This document shows positions 35,576-45,607 of a stretch of DNA of 64,000 nt, piece by piece (within the stretch, counting starts at the first letter, position 1; each line of letters starts with the position of its first letter). A program made the position numbers and the translations under genes. The notes beneath the pieces are model-generated. The model worked only from the letters and a program-made list of their open reading frames with translations, had not been told where the DNA came from and ran no database searches. The stretch covers positions 6,263-70,262 of the forward strand of contig JAEWYQ010000021.1 in assembly GCA_023395555.1 (NCBI GenBank), written 5' to 3'. The stretch is from Bacillota bacterium (GTDB taxonomy: Bacteria > Bacillota > Clostridia > Lachnospirales > Lachnospiraceae).

Positions 35576-36808
35576 ATGTCAACCAATGTTTATGACATAT
35601 TACTGGAACGCGGGTTCATTGAACAATGCACCCATGAAGAAGAGGTTCGGGATTTATTAGGAAAGGAATCGGTAACCTTTTATATAGGCTTTGATGCCAC
35701 TGCCGACAGTCTGACTGCCGGTCATTTTCTTACGGTCATGGCTATGATGCATATGCAGCGTGCGGGACATAAGCCCATTGCCCTCCTGGGCGGCGGCACC
35801 ACCATGATCGGCGACCCTACGGGGAAATCCGATATGCGCACCCTGATGACCGTTGAAACCATCCAGCACAACGCCGACTGCTTCCAGAAGCAGCTCTCCC
35901 GTTTTATTGATTTCAACGACGGTAAAGCCATTATCGCTAATAATGCCGATTGGCTGCTGGATCTGAACTATGTGGAGTTTTTAAGAGAAATCGGAATTCA
36001 TTTCTCTGTCAATAAGATGCTGACTGCCGACTGCTATAAGCAGCGCATGGAGAAGGGCCTGACCTTTTTTGAATTCAATTATATGCTGATGCAATCCTAT
36101 GACTTCTGGAAGCTGAATAAATTATACGGCTGTTCCCTTCAGTTGGGCGGCAATGACCAATGGTCCAATATCCTCGGCGGCGTTGATCTGATCCGGCGCA
36201 AGGAACAGAAGCCCGCCTTTGGATTAACCTTCAAGCTTCTCACTACCAGCGAGGGAATCAAGATGGGCAAGACCATGAAGGGTGCCGTGTGGCTGGATCC
36301 CAATAAGACAACCCCCTATGAATTCTACCAGTACTGGAGAAATATCGAGGATGTCAAGGTTGAGGAATGCCTGGGACTGCTGACCTTCCTGCCCATGGAT
36401 GAAGTAAAGCGCCTGGGAGCCTTAAAGGATGCCGAGATCAATCACGCCAAGGAGGTTCTGGCCTTTGAGATCACCAAGATCGTCCATGGTGAGGAAGAAG
36501 CTGCCAAGGCTCAGGAGGCCGCAAGGGCTCTGTTCGGCGGCGGTATGAAATCAGAGGATATCCCCACCACAACCTACCTTGCCGCAAGATTTGAGGAAGG
36601 AATTGACTTGATCACCATGATGTGCGACGCAAAGCTTGCAACCTCCCGTTCCGATGCAAGACGTACCATTGAACAAGGCGGAGTAACGGTTAACGATGTG
36701 AAGATAACGGAGTTCTCCAAGGTAATGACGGCCGACGATTTTGACCAGGACGGCGCGTTGCTGGTTCGTAAAGGGAAGAAGGCCTTCCACCGCTTTATGG
36801 CGGAATAA
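35576..36808 (+). CDS. tyrS: Tyrosyl-tRNA synthetase
   Basis: 410-aa class I synthetase. The HIGH equivalent is AGHF at residues 48-51, the second signature is KMGKT (residues 229-233) and an S4 RNA-binding domain closes the protein ([22 protein letters not shown]). I start at ATG 35576 after AAGGAGG rather than at the longer frame. The first-signature histidine arrangement is that of the TyrS1 type. Confidence 0.96.
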   Translation: MSTNVYDILLERGFIEQCTHEEEVRDLLGKESVTFYIGFDATADSLTAGHFLTVMAMMHMQRAGHKPIALLGGGTTMIGDPTGKSDMRTLMTVETIQHNADCFQKQLSRFIDFNDGKAIIANNADWLLDLNYVEFLREIGIHFSVNKMLTADCYKQRMEKGLTFFEFNYMLMQSYDFWKLNKLYGCSLQLGGNDQWSNILGGVDLIRRKEQKPAFGLTFKLLTTSEGIKMGKTMKGAVWLDPNKTTPYEFYQYWRNIEDVKVEECLGLLTFLPMDEVKRLGALKDAEINHAKEVLAFEITKIVHGEEEAAKAQEAARALFGGGMKSEDIPTTTYLAARFEEGIDLITMMCDAKLATSRSDARRTIEQGGVTVNDVKITEFSKVMTADDFDQDGALLVRKGKKAFHRFMAE

Positions 36809-36848
36809 AATATATTCTGCAGCGTCCTCTTTCATTAAATTTATGATC

Positions 36849-36876
36849 AAAGTGTCAAAGGTGCTTTTGACGCTTT
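36849..36876. terminator. Possible terminator after tyrS
   Basis: An 11-bp stem with one G-U pair (36849-36859 with 36866-36876, 6-base loop). No T run follows, although the stem itself ends in TTT. Confidence 0.35.
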
Positions 36877-36914
36877 AATCATTTATATCACTATATAAGA
36901 ATGGAGTTGAAATT

Positions 36915-37919
36915 ATGCCCTGGTGTCCAAATTGCAATACCGAATATCAAGAAGGATTTACGGAATGCGCCGATTGCGGAGCCGCTTTGGTTGAGAGCCT
37001 GGAAGAAGCTGTGGAGCTCCTCCCCTTCTTTCAATCGGAAAGCAAAAAGCTGGCAGAAAAGCTGGTCAGTTATTTCCAATACTCTTCTCTGCCCTCCCAG
37101 CTTTCTTATGATAGCTCCAGAGAGGTCTATGTGGTAAGTCTCCCTCCCCGGCAGGAAAAGCAGGCGAAAAAGCTGTATCAGGCTTTCTATTTTGTAGAGC
37201 GTGAGAATATTGAAAAAGGGCTCTACAAGGATGAGGCTTCCAAAGATGCAGAAAGCCCCCTGGAAGAAGCCCCCTCTGAAGAGGAAGGAAAGCCGGAAAC
37301 CGGCGGCAATGTCTTACCCGATGAACAGAACCCGGAAATGGAACTGCTGGAGGAGGATGCTGAGTTCTTCGCAGAGGATGATGTGCAAAAGGGCACCCGG
37401 TCAGAGGATGAGGACATGGACGTAACCCCTGAGAATGAAGATGACTCGGAGGCTTCTGAGGATCGGGGCGCATATGTCTTCAAAGCAGACCGGTATAAGG
37501 ATCTTGCAGGCACTGTGTGGATCTTCTTACTCTTTGGAATTGCCGGGCTGATTTTTGTTATCCTCAATATGGCGGGCATTTTAACCGTTCTGAACGGATG
37601 GATTCCCAATACGGTCATGGGAGCATTATTTGCCTATTTTGTGTATGTTGGAGTATCCACCAATGCAAAGGCTAAATCGATAAAGACAGAGATAGCCCAG
37701 GAGAATAAGCTGACAGAGGATATCAACAGCTGGCTGGCTGAGCATATGACAGAGGATTATCTGGCTTCCATCTATAACGACGATATATCGGAGGAATTGA
37801 ACTATATCAAGATGACGGATACCGTAAGAGAACTTTTGCTGGATCAGTTCGGAGCTCAAAACCTCTCCTATCTTGACCGCTTAATTGAAGAATACTATAA
37901 TGCTAATTTTGAACAATAG
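36915..37919 (+). CDS. Zinc-ribbon membrane protein of unknown function
   Basis: 334 aa. Residues 1-25 form a zinc ribbon (MPWCPNCNTEYQEGFTECADCG). A small alpha/beta region up to about residue 95 resembles DUF2007-type domains, then comes a strongly acidic linker (about 100-190), two membrane segments (TVWIFLLFGIAGLIFVILNM and TVMGALFAYFVYVGV) and a helical cytoplasmic tail. TGGAG precedes the start. Proteins with an N-terminal zinc ribbon and a DUF2007-like part are common in Lachnospiraceae; none has a defined function. Confidence 0.75.
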   Translation: MPWCPNCNTEYQEGFTECADCGAALVESLEEAVELLPFFQSESKKLAEKLVSYFQYSSLPSQLSYDSSREVYVVSLPPRQEKQAKKLYQAFYFVERENIEKGLYKDEASKDAESPLEEAPSEEEGKPETGGNVLPDEQNPEMELLEEDAEFFAEDDVQKGTRSEDEDMDVTPENEDDSEASEDRGAYVFKADRYKDLAGTVWIFLLFGIAGLIFVILNMAGILTVLNGWIPNTVMGALFAYFVYVGVSTNAKAKSIKTEIAQENKLTEDINSWLAEHMTEDYLASIYNDDISEELNYIKMTDTVRELLLDQFGAQNLSYLDRLIEEYYNANFEQ

Positions 37920-37966
37920 AAACACATTATACGATGTATTATAACATAATATTATTATGTGAACTT

Positions 37967-38008
37967 ACAGCTCTATGACTTTCTTTCTGAACTCATAGAG
38001 CTGTTTAT
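37967..38008 (+). terminator. Terminator after the zinc-ribbon gene
   Basis: A 12-bp perfect stem (37967-37978 with 37993-38004) and 14-base loop followed by TTATTGTT. The remainder of 37920-38104 shows nothing else. Confidence 0.65.
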
Positions 38009-38104
38009 TGTTCCTTATGCTCATCCATCCTTGCTTCAGCTATAACAATTATCCTCCTGCTTTACAAGATCAGCAAAGATTGTCGACTCTTTTGCTATGT
38101 TGGG

Positions 38105-38132
38105 TTGACAATAGATCATAACCTGTTATAAT
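38105..38132 (+). promoter_or_regulatory. Promoter of birA
   Basis: TTGACA (38105-38110) and TATAAT (38127-38132) with a 16-base spacer. No clear BirA operator palindrome is visible here or before bioY. Confidence 0.7.
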
Positions 38133-38180
38133 GAAAACCGGACACATAAAACATGTATATACAGAATAAGGATGTTTTCC

Positions 38181-39158
38181 ATGGAACTAAAATATCAGGT
38201 GTTAAAAATATTAGAAGAAAACCGCGGGCAGTCCATCAATGGCGCTAAACTAGCCAATGATTTATATGTCACACGAAGCGCTGTCTGGAAAGCTGTCAAA
38301 GCCCTGCAAAAGGAGGGCTACCATATTACTGCGGTAACTAACAGAGGCTATTGTCTGCAGGCGGAAAATGATATTGTATCAGCCGCAAGCATTGTTCCCT
38401 ATCTTCGGGGGGATGCCGCCTCCTTTGATTTGGAGGTGCGTCAGACAGTGACCTCCACCAATACCCTTGCCAAGGAAATGGCCGCAAAAGGCGCCAGAGA
38501 GGGAACCGTACTGATTGCCAGGGAACAGACAGAAGGAAGGGGAAGAATGGGGCGTTCCTTCTACTCTCCCCAAACCTCCGGGATCTATTTTTCTGTGATA
38601 TTGAGACCAAAGCTGACCCTTGAGGATTCCCTGCTGATTACTACTGCCGCCGCAGTGGCGGTGGCTCAGGCCATGGAAGCTGTTGCCGGGGTTAAGGCTG
38701 AGATCAAGTGGGTGAACGATATCTATATCGCAGATAAGAAGGTATGCGGCATTTTAACAGAGGCCTCCCTGAATTTTGAAAACGGCGGACTGGAATATGC
38801 GGTTGTGGGAATCGGAATCAATATAGAGGCGAATCCGTTTCCCGAAGAGATTAAAAATATTGCCGGTTCTCTTTTTGCAGAAAAGCCATCCGATGCACCG
38901 GTCACTTCCATTCTGGTGGCGGAGGTACTGAATCACCTGGCAATCTATAAGAATGAGCTTTCAGAAAAGCGTTACATGGAGGAATACCGTAAGCGTTCCT
39001 TCCTGCTGGGTAAGAATATTCTTGTGTTAAAAGGTAGGGATACTTATCCTGCACAGGCCCTGGATATCGATGAGAAGGCACGCCTTGTAGTAGCATATGA
39101 GGACGGAACAACGGAAGCCCTGAACTCCGGTGAGGTTAGTGTACGTGCCGCCAGGTAG
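38181..39158 (+). CDS. birA: Biotin-protein ligase / biotin repressor BirA
   Basis: 325-aa bifunctional BirA. An N-terminal winged helix (residues 1-65, INGAKLANDLYVTRSAVWKAVKALQKEGY) is followed by the ligase domain with the biotinyl-AMP loop GRGRMGRSFYSP and KWVNDIYI, and a C-terminal SH3-like cap. I use ATG 38181, which follows AAGGATG at a normal distance. With bioY downstream it forms a biotin uptake and attachment unit. Confidence 0.94.
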   Translation: MELKYQVLKILEENRGQSINGAKLANDLYVTRSAVWKAVKALQKEGYHITAVTNRGYCLQAENDIVSAASIVPYLRGDAASFDLEVRQTVTSTNTLAKEMAAKGAREGTVLIAREQTEGRGRMGRSFYSPQTSGIYFSVILRPKLTLEDSLLITTAAAVAVAQAMEAVAGVKAEIKWVNDIYIADKKVCGILTEASLNFENGGLEYAVVGIGINIEANPFPEEIKNIAGSLFAEKPSDAPVTSILVAEVLNHLAIYKNELSEKRYMEEYRKRSFLLGKNILVLKGRDTYPAQALDIDEKARLVVAYEDGTTEALNSGEVSVRAAR

Positions 39159-39255
39159 CAGCTAACAACGATCAATTTATATCAAAGAAAGGAAAGGAAT
39201 CAGGTGGAATATCTGCCTTAGGCATATGCCCTGATGTCCGGAATGAATAACAAAT

Positions 39256-39852
39256 ATGAATACTACTGTTAAAAAGACACAGAGAATTAACACCAGGGAT
39301 CTGGTTATAACGGGAATGTTTACTGCTGTGATCTGCGTTCTCTCTCAGATATCCATTCCCACCCAGCCTATTCCTTTTACTTTAGGGCTCTTATCTATTT
39401 TTCTTACCGGAGCGTTATTAACTCCCAGATACGCTCTTCTATCCGTCCTATCCTATCTCCTGCTGGGAGCCTTTGGCCTTCCGGTTTTTGCAGGCTTTAA
39501 AGGCGGAGTAGGAGGCCTCTTAGGAATGACCGGCGGATATCTGATGGCATATCCTTTGGTTGCGCTCATTACAGCGCTCTCCTACAAATTAGCTAAGAAG
39601 TATAAGCGTCAGAGCACGAAGCGGTTTCTTCTTAGTGAAAGGTTGGTTTTTCCGTTGGTTCTATTTCTCGGCATGACCCTCTCCTTAGTGCTCTGCTATC
39701 TGATAGGCACAGTATGGTTTACCTTTATTACCGGAAAGACCTTCTATGTTGCATTGACCTTATGTGTATTTCCTTATGTACTGTTTGATTTGCTTAAAAT
39801 TATATTTGCCATCTCCTTCAGTGTCCTGATCAGAAAGGCTGTTATAAAATAA
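39256..39852 (+). CDS. bioY: Biotin transporter BioY
   Basis: 198-aa substrate-binding membrane subunit of an ECF-type vitamin transporter. Typical BioY features: ISIPTQPIPFTLGLLSIFLTGALLTPRYALLSVLSYLLLGAFGLPVFAGFKGG and the later GTVWF. About six membrane segments. The ECF energising module is not in this window. It lies 97 bases downstream of birA. Confidence 0.94.
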   Translation: MNTTVKKTQRINTRDLVITGMFTAVICVLSQISIPTQPIPFTLGLLSIFLTGALLTPRYALLSVLSYLLLGAFGLPVFAGFKGGVGGLLGMTGGYLMAYPLVALITALSYKLAKKYKRQSTKRFLLSERLVFPLVLFLGMTLSLVLCYLIGTVWFTFITGKTFYVALTLCVFPYVLFDLLKIIFAISFSVLIRKAVIK

Positions 39853-39880
39853 CAGCTTATAATTGCAATATTACTTAAAA

Positions 39881-39928
39881 AATCGGGAGTAGATGCGTTA
39901 TTTTCCTTAACTGCATCCACTCCCGATT
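39881..39928. terminator. Bidirectional terminator between bioY and the helicase gene
   Basis: A 16-bp stem with one mismatch (39881-39896 with 39913-39928). It is followed on the minus strand by TTTT, so it serves at least the convergent helicase gene. Confidence 0.7.
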
Positions 39929-40007
39929 AAAGTATATCCAAGTGTATTCAATCTATTGCCAAACCTCATCCAGGCGTCTTTCCATCCATTTTCTCTCCGC
40001 CCATCTT

Positions 40008-43000
40008 CTACATCGGTGCAAAGAGCTCCTCCAATTCCGCCTTCGATAAAGAATTAATAAATACTTCCTTCGAGCTGATGATGGAATCGGATAATTCCTT
40101 CTTTTTCCGCTGAAGCTTGAAAATCTTCTCTTCTATGGTTCCCTTTGTTATCAGCTTCATTACGTGAACCTTATTCTGCTGTCCGATCCGGTAGGCCCTG
40201 TCCGTCGCCTGATCTTCCACCGCCGGATTCCACCAGGGATCATAATGAATCACCGTGTCGGCTCCCGTCAGATTCAGCCCGGTTCCTCCTGCTTTCAATG
40301 AGATCAGGAATACCTTGCCCTCACCGGAATTGAAGCGTTTTACATAATCATTCCGGTCCTTGGTTGCAGTAGCCCCCTCCAGATAGAAATAGGGAATATC
40401 CAGCTCCTTCAGCTCCTCTTCAATAATACGAAGCATGGAGGTAAACTGGGAAAATACCAGAATGCGGTGGTCATTGGCAATTGCCTCTGGTATCAGCTCC
40501 ATCAAAAGCTCCAGCTTCCCGCTGCCGCCCTGGTAATTCTCCAGAAAGGTGGAGGGATGGCAGCAAATCTGGCGCAGTCTGGTAAGAGCGGCCAGTATTT
40601 TCATCCTGCTCTTCTCCACACCGTTTTCCTCAATTTCAGAGTGCAGCTCACTCCGGATATTCTCAAGGAAGGAAAGGTATACCAGCTTCTGCCCGTCGGA
40701 CATATCCGTCAGCATCTTGGTCTCATATTTATCCGGAAGCTCTGTGAGAACATCCTTCTTCATCCTTCGCAGGATAAACGGCTCAATATGCTGATGCAGA
40801 TCACTGAGGGCCTGGCTGTCCTCCTTCATAATAGGCTTCTCATACAGCTCCACAAACCGGGAATGGGAATAAAGGTACTCCGGCATGATGAAATCAAAGA
40901 TGGACCAAAGCTCGGAGAGGCTGTTCTCAATCGGCGTACCGGTCAACGCATAGCGGTGCTTCGCCTTGAGCCGCTTTACCGACTTGGCATTCAAGGAGGA
41001 ATCATTCTTGATGTATTGGGCTTCATCAATGAACACCGTATGAAAATCCAGCTTCTCATACATAACAATGTCCCTGCGGATCAGAGGATAAGAAGTGATC
41101 AAAACATCATACTCCCCATATCTCTCAATCGCCTCCTGCCGCTCCGCGGGATTGCCGGTGATAACCAACGCCCTCAGAAACGGGGCAAAATTCTCAATCT
41201 CATCCTGCCAGTTGTAAATCAGGGAAGTGGGGCATACAATCAGGTGATGCGCTTCCGTCTCCTCCTTCATGCAGGATGCAATATACACAATGGACTGCAG
41301 CGTCTTGCCCAAACCCATATCATCGGCAAGAATTCCGCCCAGCTCATTCTCAGCCAGAGTTTTGAGCCATTTGTAGCCGGTCAGCTGATAGGGACGAAGT
41401 TCCGCCAGAATTCCCTGAGGAAGCACATGCTCTGTCTTAGCCGGGTTGAGTATCCTCTCCGTCAGGGCCATAAAATCCCTGTCCCGCTCGAAGACAAATT
41501 TCTGGTTGGAGAAAGCCTTATCCAGGTAAAGAGCGTGCTGCTTCTCCAGAAGCATGGCATCCTCTTTTAAATTCTTATCCTTAATATTCAAGGAGGACAA
41601 TATATGGGACACCTCATTGATGGTTTTATCCTCCAGATTGATAAAGCTGCCGTTCTTGAGCCGGTAATACTTCTTTTTCACCTGATAGGAATGGAGTAAT
41701 TCCTTCAGTTCCTCCTTCGGTACTTCGGCAAAGGACAGATCCAGCTCCAGCATATTGAATTCGGAATTCATCCGAACCCCCGCTTTAAAGCTGCCCGGAG
41801 CCCGAATCCCAAGCCGCCGGAAATCCTCTGAATAATAGAGGTGGCCGCATTCCTCCAGCTCCATCACCCTTCCCGACAGAAAATCATAGATTCCATCCTC
41901 ATCCTTCAGCAGATAGAAATTTTTATAGGGGACAAATCCCATCTTCAGAAGCTTGGATATGATGGCATCTTCTTTCTCTCTCTGGCGGACCACAATGTAG
42001 GAACCTGCTGCTGCATTTCCAAAGGAATTAAATTCATAATTACCGTATTTATATTTTAATTCCGCCTTAATCCCTGTTTTATATTTGTCGAAATAGAGCT
42101 TTGCCTCCATATCACAGGTGATATACCGGCTGCGAAGCTCTTCCGGGACATCCAGTATCATGGTTTCACTGATTCTGGGCAGAACATGCTCTAAGAAGCT
42201 GGTCTTATTATCCCCCCGGAAGGTCAGCGGCTCCTTATCCTTGCCCAGGCTGTTATAAAAGGGCTTATAATTGCGGATAAACTTCTTATCCGGCATATAA
42301 ACCACTCCGTCATAAAACAGAAGTTCCCCCGTCTCCGTCAGCGGCAGAACCGATTCCTTGCCCTGATAATCAATGCTGATGGAATCCTCATCCAGAGACA
42401 GCTGATATGCGATTTTGGGATTTCCCTTAACAAACACCACATCCGAATACACCTTACCATACAGCTCCAGGATAAAAGGAGTCCCGCACAGAAGCTCCAG
42501 AATCTTGACCAGCATATTTTTCGTGATAATCATCTGGGATTTGGAGAATATCTTTGAAAAATGCGTGCTGTCCACCACCTCCTGCAGCTCATAAATTCCC
42601 AGGAGATAATCCAGCAGTCCAAGGGAAACCGCATTAAAGGTGCTCTCTCCGCTGACATATTTGAACTCCTTGCCAATGGAAAAGCTTTCTTTGTGATAAA
42701 TATCCGCCAGAAATTTCTTGATGGTCTGGATTTTATATTTGCGGCTGCTTCCTCCCCGCAGGGAAACCATGGCCCTGCCGTTCTCACCCTTGAGAATGGA
42801 AGGAATGCTGACAACTGCCTCCAGGGCAAAGGTCTCACCCACCAAAGCCGCATCCTCCTGTGACATAAAGTAATCCAGAAGCTGCATTACCTTCCGTTCA
42901 CTGGGATTAACCGACTCCGTCAGCAGGGAGCGCTCCTGGTATTTCAGCACAAAGAGCAAGGCTGCCACAACATGCTTGCAGGCGCCCTGATCCTTCAGAC

Positions 43001-43220
43001 GGGACGGACAATTACAGGCATAATCAAAAGAACCGTCCTCCTGTTCATCTATGGTAACAGAATAATTATAGTTTCCCCGGACGGTAAGACGATATTGCTT
43101 GATTGTATTGGAATAGGTCGCATTTACAATGCGGTTGTCCTTATAATATTGCAATCCACGTGCATAGGTCGTATCGTTGGACGCCAGGTTCCGTATCCCT
43201 GTACGCGAAATCTGAATCAT
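40008..43220 (-). CDS. SWIM zinc-finger SNF2-family helicase
   Basis: 1070-aa DNA-dependent ATPase. A SWIM zinc finger (CNCPSRLKDQGACKH, residues 68-82), a long SNF2-associated region and then the helicase core: Walker A LADDMGLGKTLQ, DEAQ box FIDEAQYIKN, LTGTPIENSLSELWS, and motif VI ATDRAYRIGQ. Bacterial SNF2 proteins of this type are standard in Firmicutes; the task (probably remodelling protein on DNA or repair) is not defined. The start follows AAAGGTG, and TATAAT lies in the 5' region. Confidence 0.93.
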   Translation of the reverse strand: MIQISRTGIRNLASNDTTYARGLQYYKDNRIVNATYSNTIKQYRLTVRGNYNYSVTIDEQEDGSFDYACNCPSRLKDQGACKHVVAALLFVLKYQERSLLTESVNPSERKVMQLLDYFMSQEDAALVGETFALEAVVSIPSILKGENGRAMVSLRGGSSRKYKIQTIKKFLADIYHKESFSIGKEFKYVSGESTFNAVSLGLLDYLLGIYELQEVVDSTHFSKIFSKSQMIITKNMLVKILELLCGTPFILELYGKVYSDVVFVKGNPKIAYQLSLDEDSISIDYQGKESVLPLTETGELLFYDGVVYMPDKKFIRNYKPFYNSLGKDKEPLTFRGDNKTSFLEHVLPRISETMILDVPEELRSRYITCDMEAKLYFDKYKTGIKAELKYKYGNYEFNSFGNAAAGSYIVVRQREKEDAIISKLLKMGFVPYKNFYLLKDEDGIYDFLSGRVMELEECGHLYYSEDFRRLGIRAPGSFKAGVRMNSEFNMLELDLSFAEVPKEELKELLHSYQVKKKYYRLKNGSFINLEDKTINEVSHILSSLNIKDKNLKEDAMLLEKQHALYLDKAFSNQKFVFERDRDFMALTERILNPAKTEHVLPQGILAELRPYQLTGYKWLKTLAENELGGILADDMGLGKTLQSIVYIASCMKEETEAHHLIVCPTSLIYNWQDEIENFAPFLRALVITGNPAERQEAIERYGEYDVLITSYPLIRRDIVMYEKLDFHTVFIDEAQYIKNDSSLNAKSVKRLKAKHRYALTGTPIENSLSELWSIFDFIMPEYLYSHSRFVELYEKPIMKEDSQALSDLHQHIEPFILRRMKKDVLTELPDKYETKMLTDMSDGQKLVYLSFLENIRSELHSEIEENGVEKSRMKILAALTRLRQICCHPSTFLENYQGGSGKLELLMELIPEAIANDHRILVFSQFTSMLRIIEEELKELDIPYFYLEGATATKDRNDYVKRFNSGEGKVFLISLKAGGTGLNLTGADTVIHYDPWWNPAVEDQATDRAYRIGQQNKVHVMKLITKGTIEEKIFKLQRKKKELSDSIISSKEVFINSLSKAELEELFAPM

Positions 43221-43323
43221 ATATGCACACCTTTCATGACTTGACTTTAAATACCTCCAAATATTATACCATAGGAAAAATGAAATGTGTAAATAATTTC
43301 GTGTTTTCTTCGAATTTATAATA

Positions 43324-43804
43324 AAAAGAGAGAGAGTATCTGCTTTACGATAAGATACTCTCCCTCTAAACTATTAAATTATTCATACCTACCTGGTACT
43401 TGCCATCTCATCTTCAGAATTGCTCTGTAATATTGCTCAAAGCCTTTGGTGGTCTTTGTACCTACCTAAAATCTGTTTGAGGTGTTCCAACTGACGTGTT
43501 TGGTGGTCTGTACCGTCCTTTCTTTCATACTCTTGTTTCCTTAACACTTTTTCTAGAACTACTTACTTGCTCGAAATGTTTACTTTCTTGAACTACCTCT
43601 TTCCTACTTGCTTTGGGGTGTTACAATAATGTTTTCGGTGGTCTGTACCTTCCTTTCTGAAATATTCTTATAACATCATCTATAGTAATCCCTCCAAGCT
43701 TCGAGGGTTATTACCCATATATGAGTTATTTATCTCTTCAATGGAATCAGTCCCTTCTGTATGAATTTGCTTTCTCAGCAACTTCTTTTATCCTCTCTGT
43801 TTAT
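43324..43804 (-). ncRNA. Candidate large structured non-coding RNA (about 480 nt)
   Basis: An interval with no ORF of useful length on either strand, bounded on the minus strand by a consensus promoter (43811-43839) and an intrinsic terminator: a 12-bp near-perfect stem GGGAGAGTATCT / AGATACTCTCTC followed by TTTTT (43322-43366). Inside, 43685-43714 forms a strong hairpin (GTAAT-aa-CCCTC against GAGGG-ATTAC), and the sequence GGTACAGACCACC recurs three times. The first 70 bases resemble the leader of the secreted-protein gene at 58.8 kb. Size and genus fit families such as ROOL, but I cannot verify any known family. Confidence 0.55.
43448..43649 (-). repeat. Three copies of GGTACAGACCACC inside the candidate RNA
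   Basis: Minus-strand copies at 43637-43649 and 43502-43514 are identical; 43448-43462 has two extra bases (GGTACAAAGACCACC). Start-to-start distances are 135 and 54 bases, which is irregular, so this is not a CRISPR array. Each copy can fold as GGU/ACC. Confidence 0.7.
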
Positions 43805-43810
43805 GAGTTT

Positions 43811-43839
43811 ATTTTACTATATGCTTTTTGATTTGTCAA
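43811..43839 (-). promoter_or_regulatory. Promoter of the candidate RNA
   Basis: TTGACA (43834-43839) and TAAAAT (43811-43816) on the minus strand with a 17-base spacer; start expected near 43804. The stretch 43840-44076 on the other strand is the AT-rich pyrB upstream region with no clear regulator site. Confidence 0.75.
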
Positions 43840-44076
43840 TACTATTATTCGACTTTTTATAAATTATTATATAACTAATTGTTATGTATATATTATTCAG
43901 ATAATATTCCGGTTATATACCCACTTCACACGTAATTTCATTGGGCGTTTCTTAAAAGTTCTCTAATTAAATTTGAATTTGTATATTGATTTTTTAACAT
44001 CATTATATTAATATAAATAGTTAAGGGATAAAATACAATCTCGTCCCATTTCATCTATTAACCTATGGAGGTGTCT

Positions 44077-44997
44077 ATGAAACATATTATCAGTCCGACT
44101 GACCTTACTGTTTCTGAGCTCGGTGATCTTCTGGATTTGTCCGAAAAGATAATTGAAAATCCCAAGAAATTCGCCGATGTATGCCGTGGCAGGAAACTGG
44201 CCACACTATTCTATGAACCAAGTACCCGGACCCGACTTAGCTTTGAAGCTGCAATGCTTAATCTTGGAGGTAATATCCTGGGCTTCTCATCCGCTGATTC
44301 CAGTTCGGCAGCAAAAGGAGAAAGTGTTGCTGATACTATTCGAGTTATTTCATCCTATGCAGATATCTGTGCTATCCGCCATCCCAAAGAAGGCGCCCCA
44401 TTCGTTGCTTCTACTCATTCTTCCATTCCTGTTATCAATGCCGGTGACGGCGGTCATAATCATCCCACTCAGACCTTTACCGATTTATTAACCATTAAGA
44501 ATCTCAAAGGACGGTTAGATAATTTAACGGTTGGTTTTTGCGGTGATTTAAAGTTCGGACGTACCGTCCACTCTCTGATCCATGCTCTGGCAAGATATGA
44601 TAACATTAAATTTGTGCTGGTTTCACCGGAGGAGCTTCGCATTCCCGCCTATATCCGCGAGGGGGTACTGGGGGCAAACAATATTCAGTTTGAGGAAATC
44701 CGCAGTCTTGAGGATGCCATGCCCTCCCTTGATATTCTCTACATGACCAGAGTTCAGAGAGAACGCTTCTTTAATGAAGAGGATTACATCCGGTTAAAGG
44801 ATGTCTATATTCTGGACTCCAAGAAAATGGCTCTCGGTAAGCCGGACATGCTTGTGCTCCATCCGCTGCCCAGGGTAAATGAAATTGCAATCGAGGTGGA
44901 CGAGGATCCCCGTGCCGTATACTTTAAGCAGGCCGAATTCGGCGTCTATGTCCGTATGGCTTTAATTATGAAATTATTGGAGGTGGAAGAATGCTGA
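44077..44997 (+). CDS. pyrB: Aspartate carbamoyltransferase catalytic chain
   Basis: 306-aa catalytic subunit for the first committed step of pyrimidine synthesis (carbamoyl phosphate + aspartate). Carbamoyl-phosphate site [16 protein letters not shown], the [15 protein letters not shown] segment and HPLPRVNEI are all conserved. I start at ATG 44077, five bases after GGAGG; an in-frame ATG at 44065 contains that site. It overlaps pyrI, as in enteric bacteria. Confidence 0.97.
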   Translation: MKHIISPTDLTVSELGDLLDLSEKIIENPKKFADVCRGRKLATLFYEPSTRTRLSFEAAMLNLGGNILGFSSADSSSAAKGESVADTIRVISSYADICAIRHPKEGAPFVASTHSSIPVINAGDGGHNHPTQTFTDLLTIKNLKGRLDNLTVGFCGDLKFGRTVHSLIHALARYDNIKFVLVSPEELRIPAYIREGVLGANNIQFEEIRSLEDAMPSLDILYMTRVQRERFFNEEDYIRLKDVYILDSKKMALGKPDMLVLHPLPRVNEIAIEVDEDPRAVYFKQAEFGVYVRMALIMKLLEVEEC

Positions 44998-45419
44998 ATA
45001 TCGGCGGGCTGAATCAGGGAATCGTTATTGATCATATTAAGGCGGGCGGCGCAATGAAGATTTACTCCTATCTCGACCTGGAGAATAAGGACGTATCCGT
45101 CGCCATTATTAAGAACGCCAAAAGCAATAAGATGGGCAAGAAGGACATCATTAAGATTGAGGGAACTATGGAGAATCTGGATCTGGATATCCTTGGCGCT
45201 CTGGATCATCAGATTACCATCAATATCATTGAAGACGGAAAGATTATTGAAAAGAAAACTACCGCGATACCGGAGCGCGTATCCAATATCTTGAAATGCA
45301 AGAATCCCAGATGCATTACCTCCATAGAACCTGGTCTTGTCCATACCTTCAAGCTGACAGACCGTGCAACCGGGCAGTACCGCTGTATTTACTGCGAACA
45401 GGCCTTTGACCGCAGATAA
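44991..45419 (+). CDS. pyrI: Aspartate carbamoyltransferase regulatory chain
   Basis: 142-aa regulatory subunit. The N-terminal allosteric nucleotide-binding domain is followed by the zinc domain with Cys103, Cys108, Cys132 and Cys135 (CKNPRC ... RCIYC). It binds nucleotides and confers feedback control on PyrB. It starts 7 bases before the pyrB stop. Confidence 0.96.
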   Translation: MLNIGGLNQGIVIDHIKAGGAMKIYSYLDLENKDVSVAIIKNAKSNKMGKKDIIKIEGTMENLDLDILGALDHQITINIIEDGKIIEKKTTAIPERVSNILKCKNPRCITSIEPGLVHTFKLTDRATGQYRCIYCEQAFDRR

Positions 45420-45473
45420 TTTCCCGGGACAGGCTCCATGTTGTACTTAATACCATATAAATCCGGTTATTCT

Positions 45474-45521
45474 AACCGCTGTCAGAACAATGCAGTGACT
45501 GCTGTTCTGACAGCGGTTTTT
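45474..45521 (+). terminator. Terminator of the pyrBI operon
   Basis: A 16-bp perfect stem (45474-45489 with 45503-45518) followed by T residues. Confidence 0.9.
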
Positions 45522-45607
45522 ACATAAAGGTTATAGAAATGAACCGATTCCATTTTCATTACAATAAACAGTAAGAGGCAGTTATGTTAACAGGGAGGAC
45601 GGCAAAT

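Noticed and set aside
40467..41570. A 367-codon open frame on the plus strand
   Set aside because: It lies opposite the SNF2 helicase gene, has no ribosome site or family features, and the opposite strand is clearly coding.
43448..43649. Repeats that at first suggested a degenerate CRISPR array
   Set aside because: Only three short units, at irregular distances of 135 and 54 bases, with no cas gene nearby.
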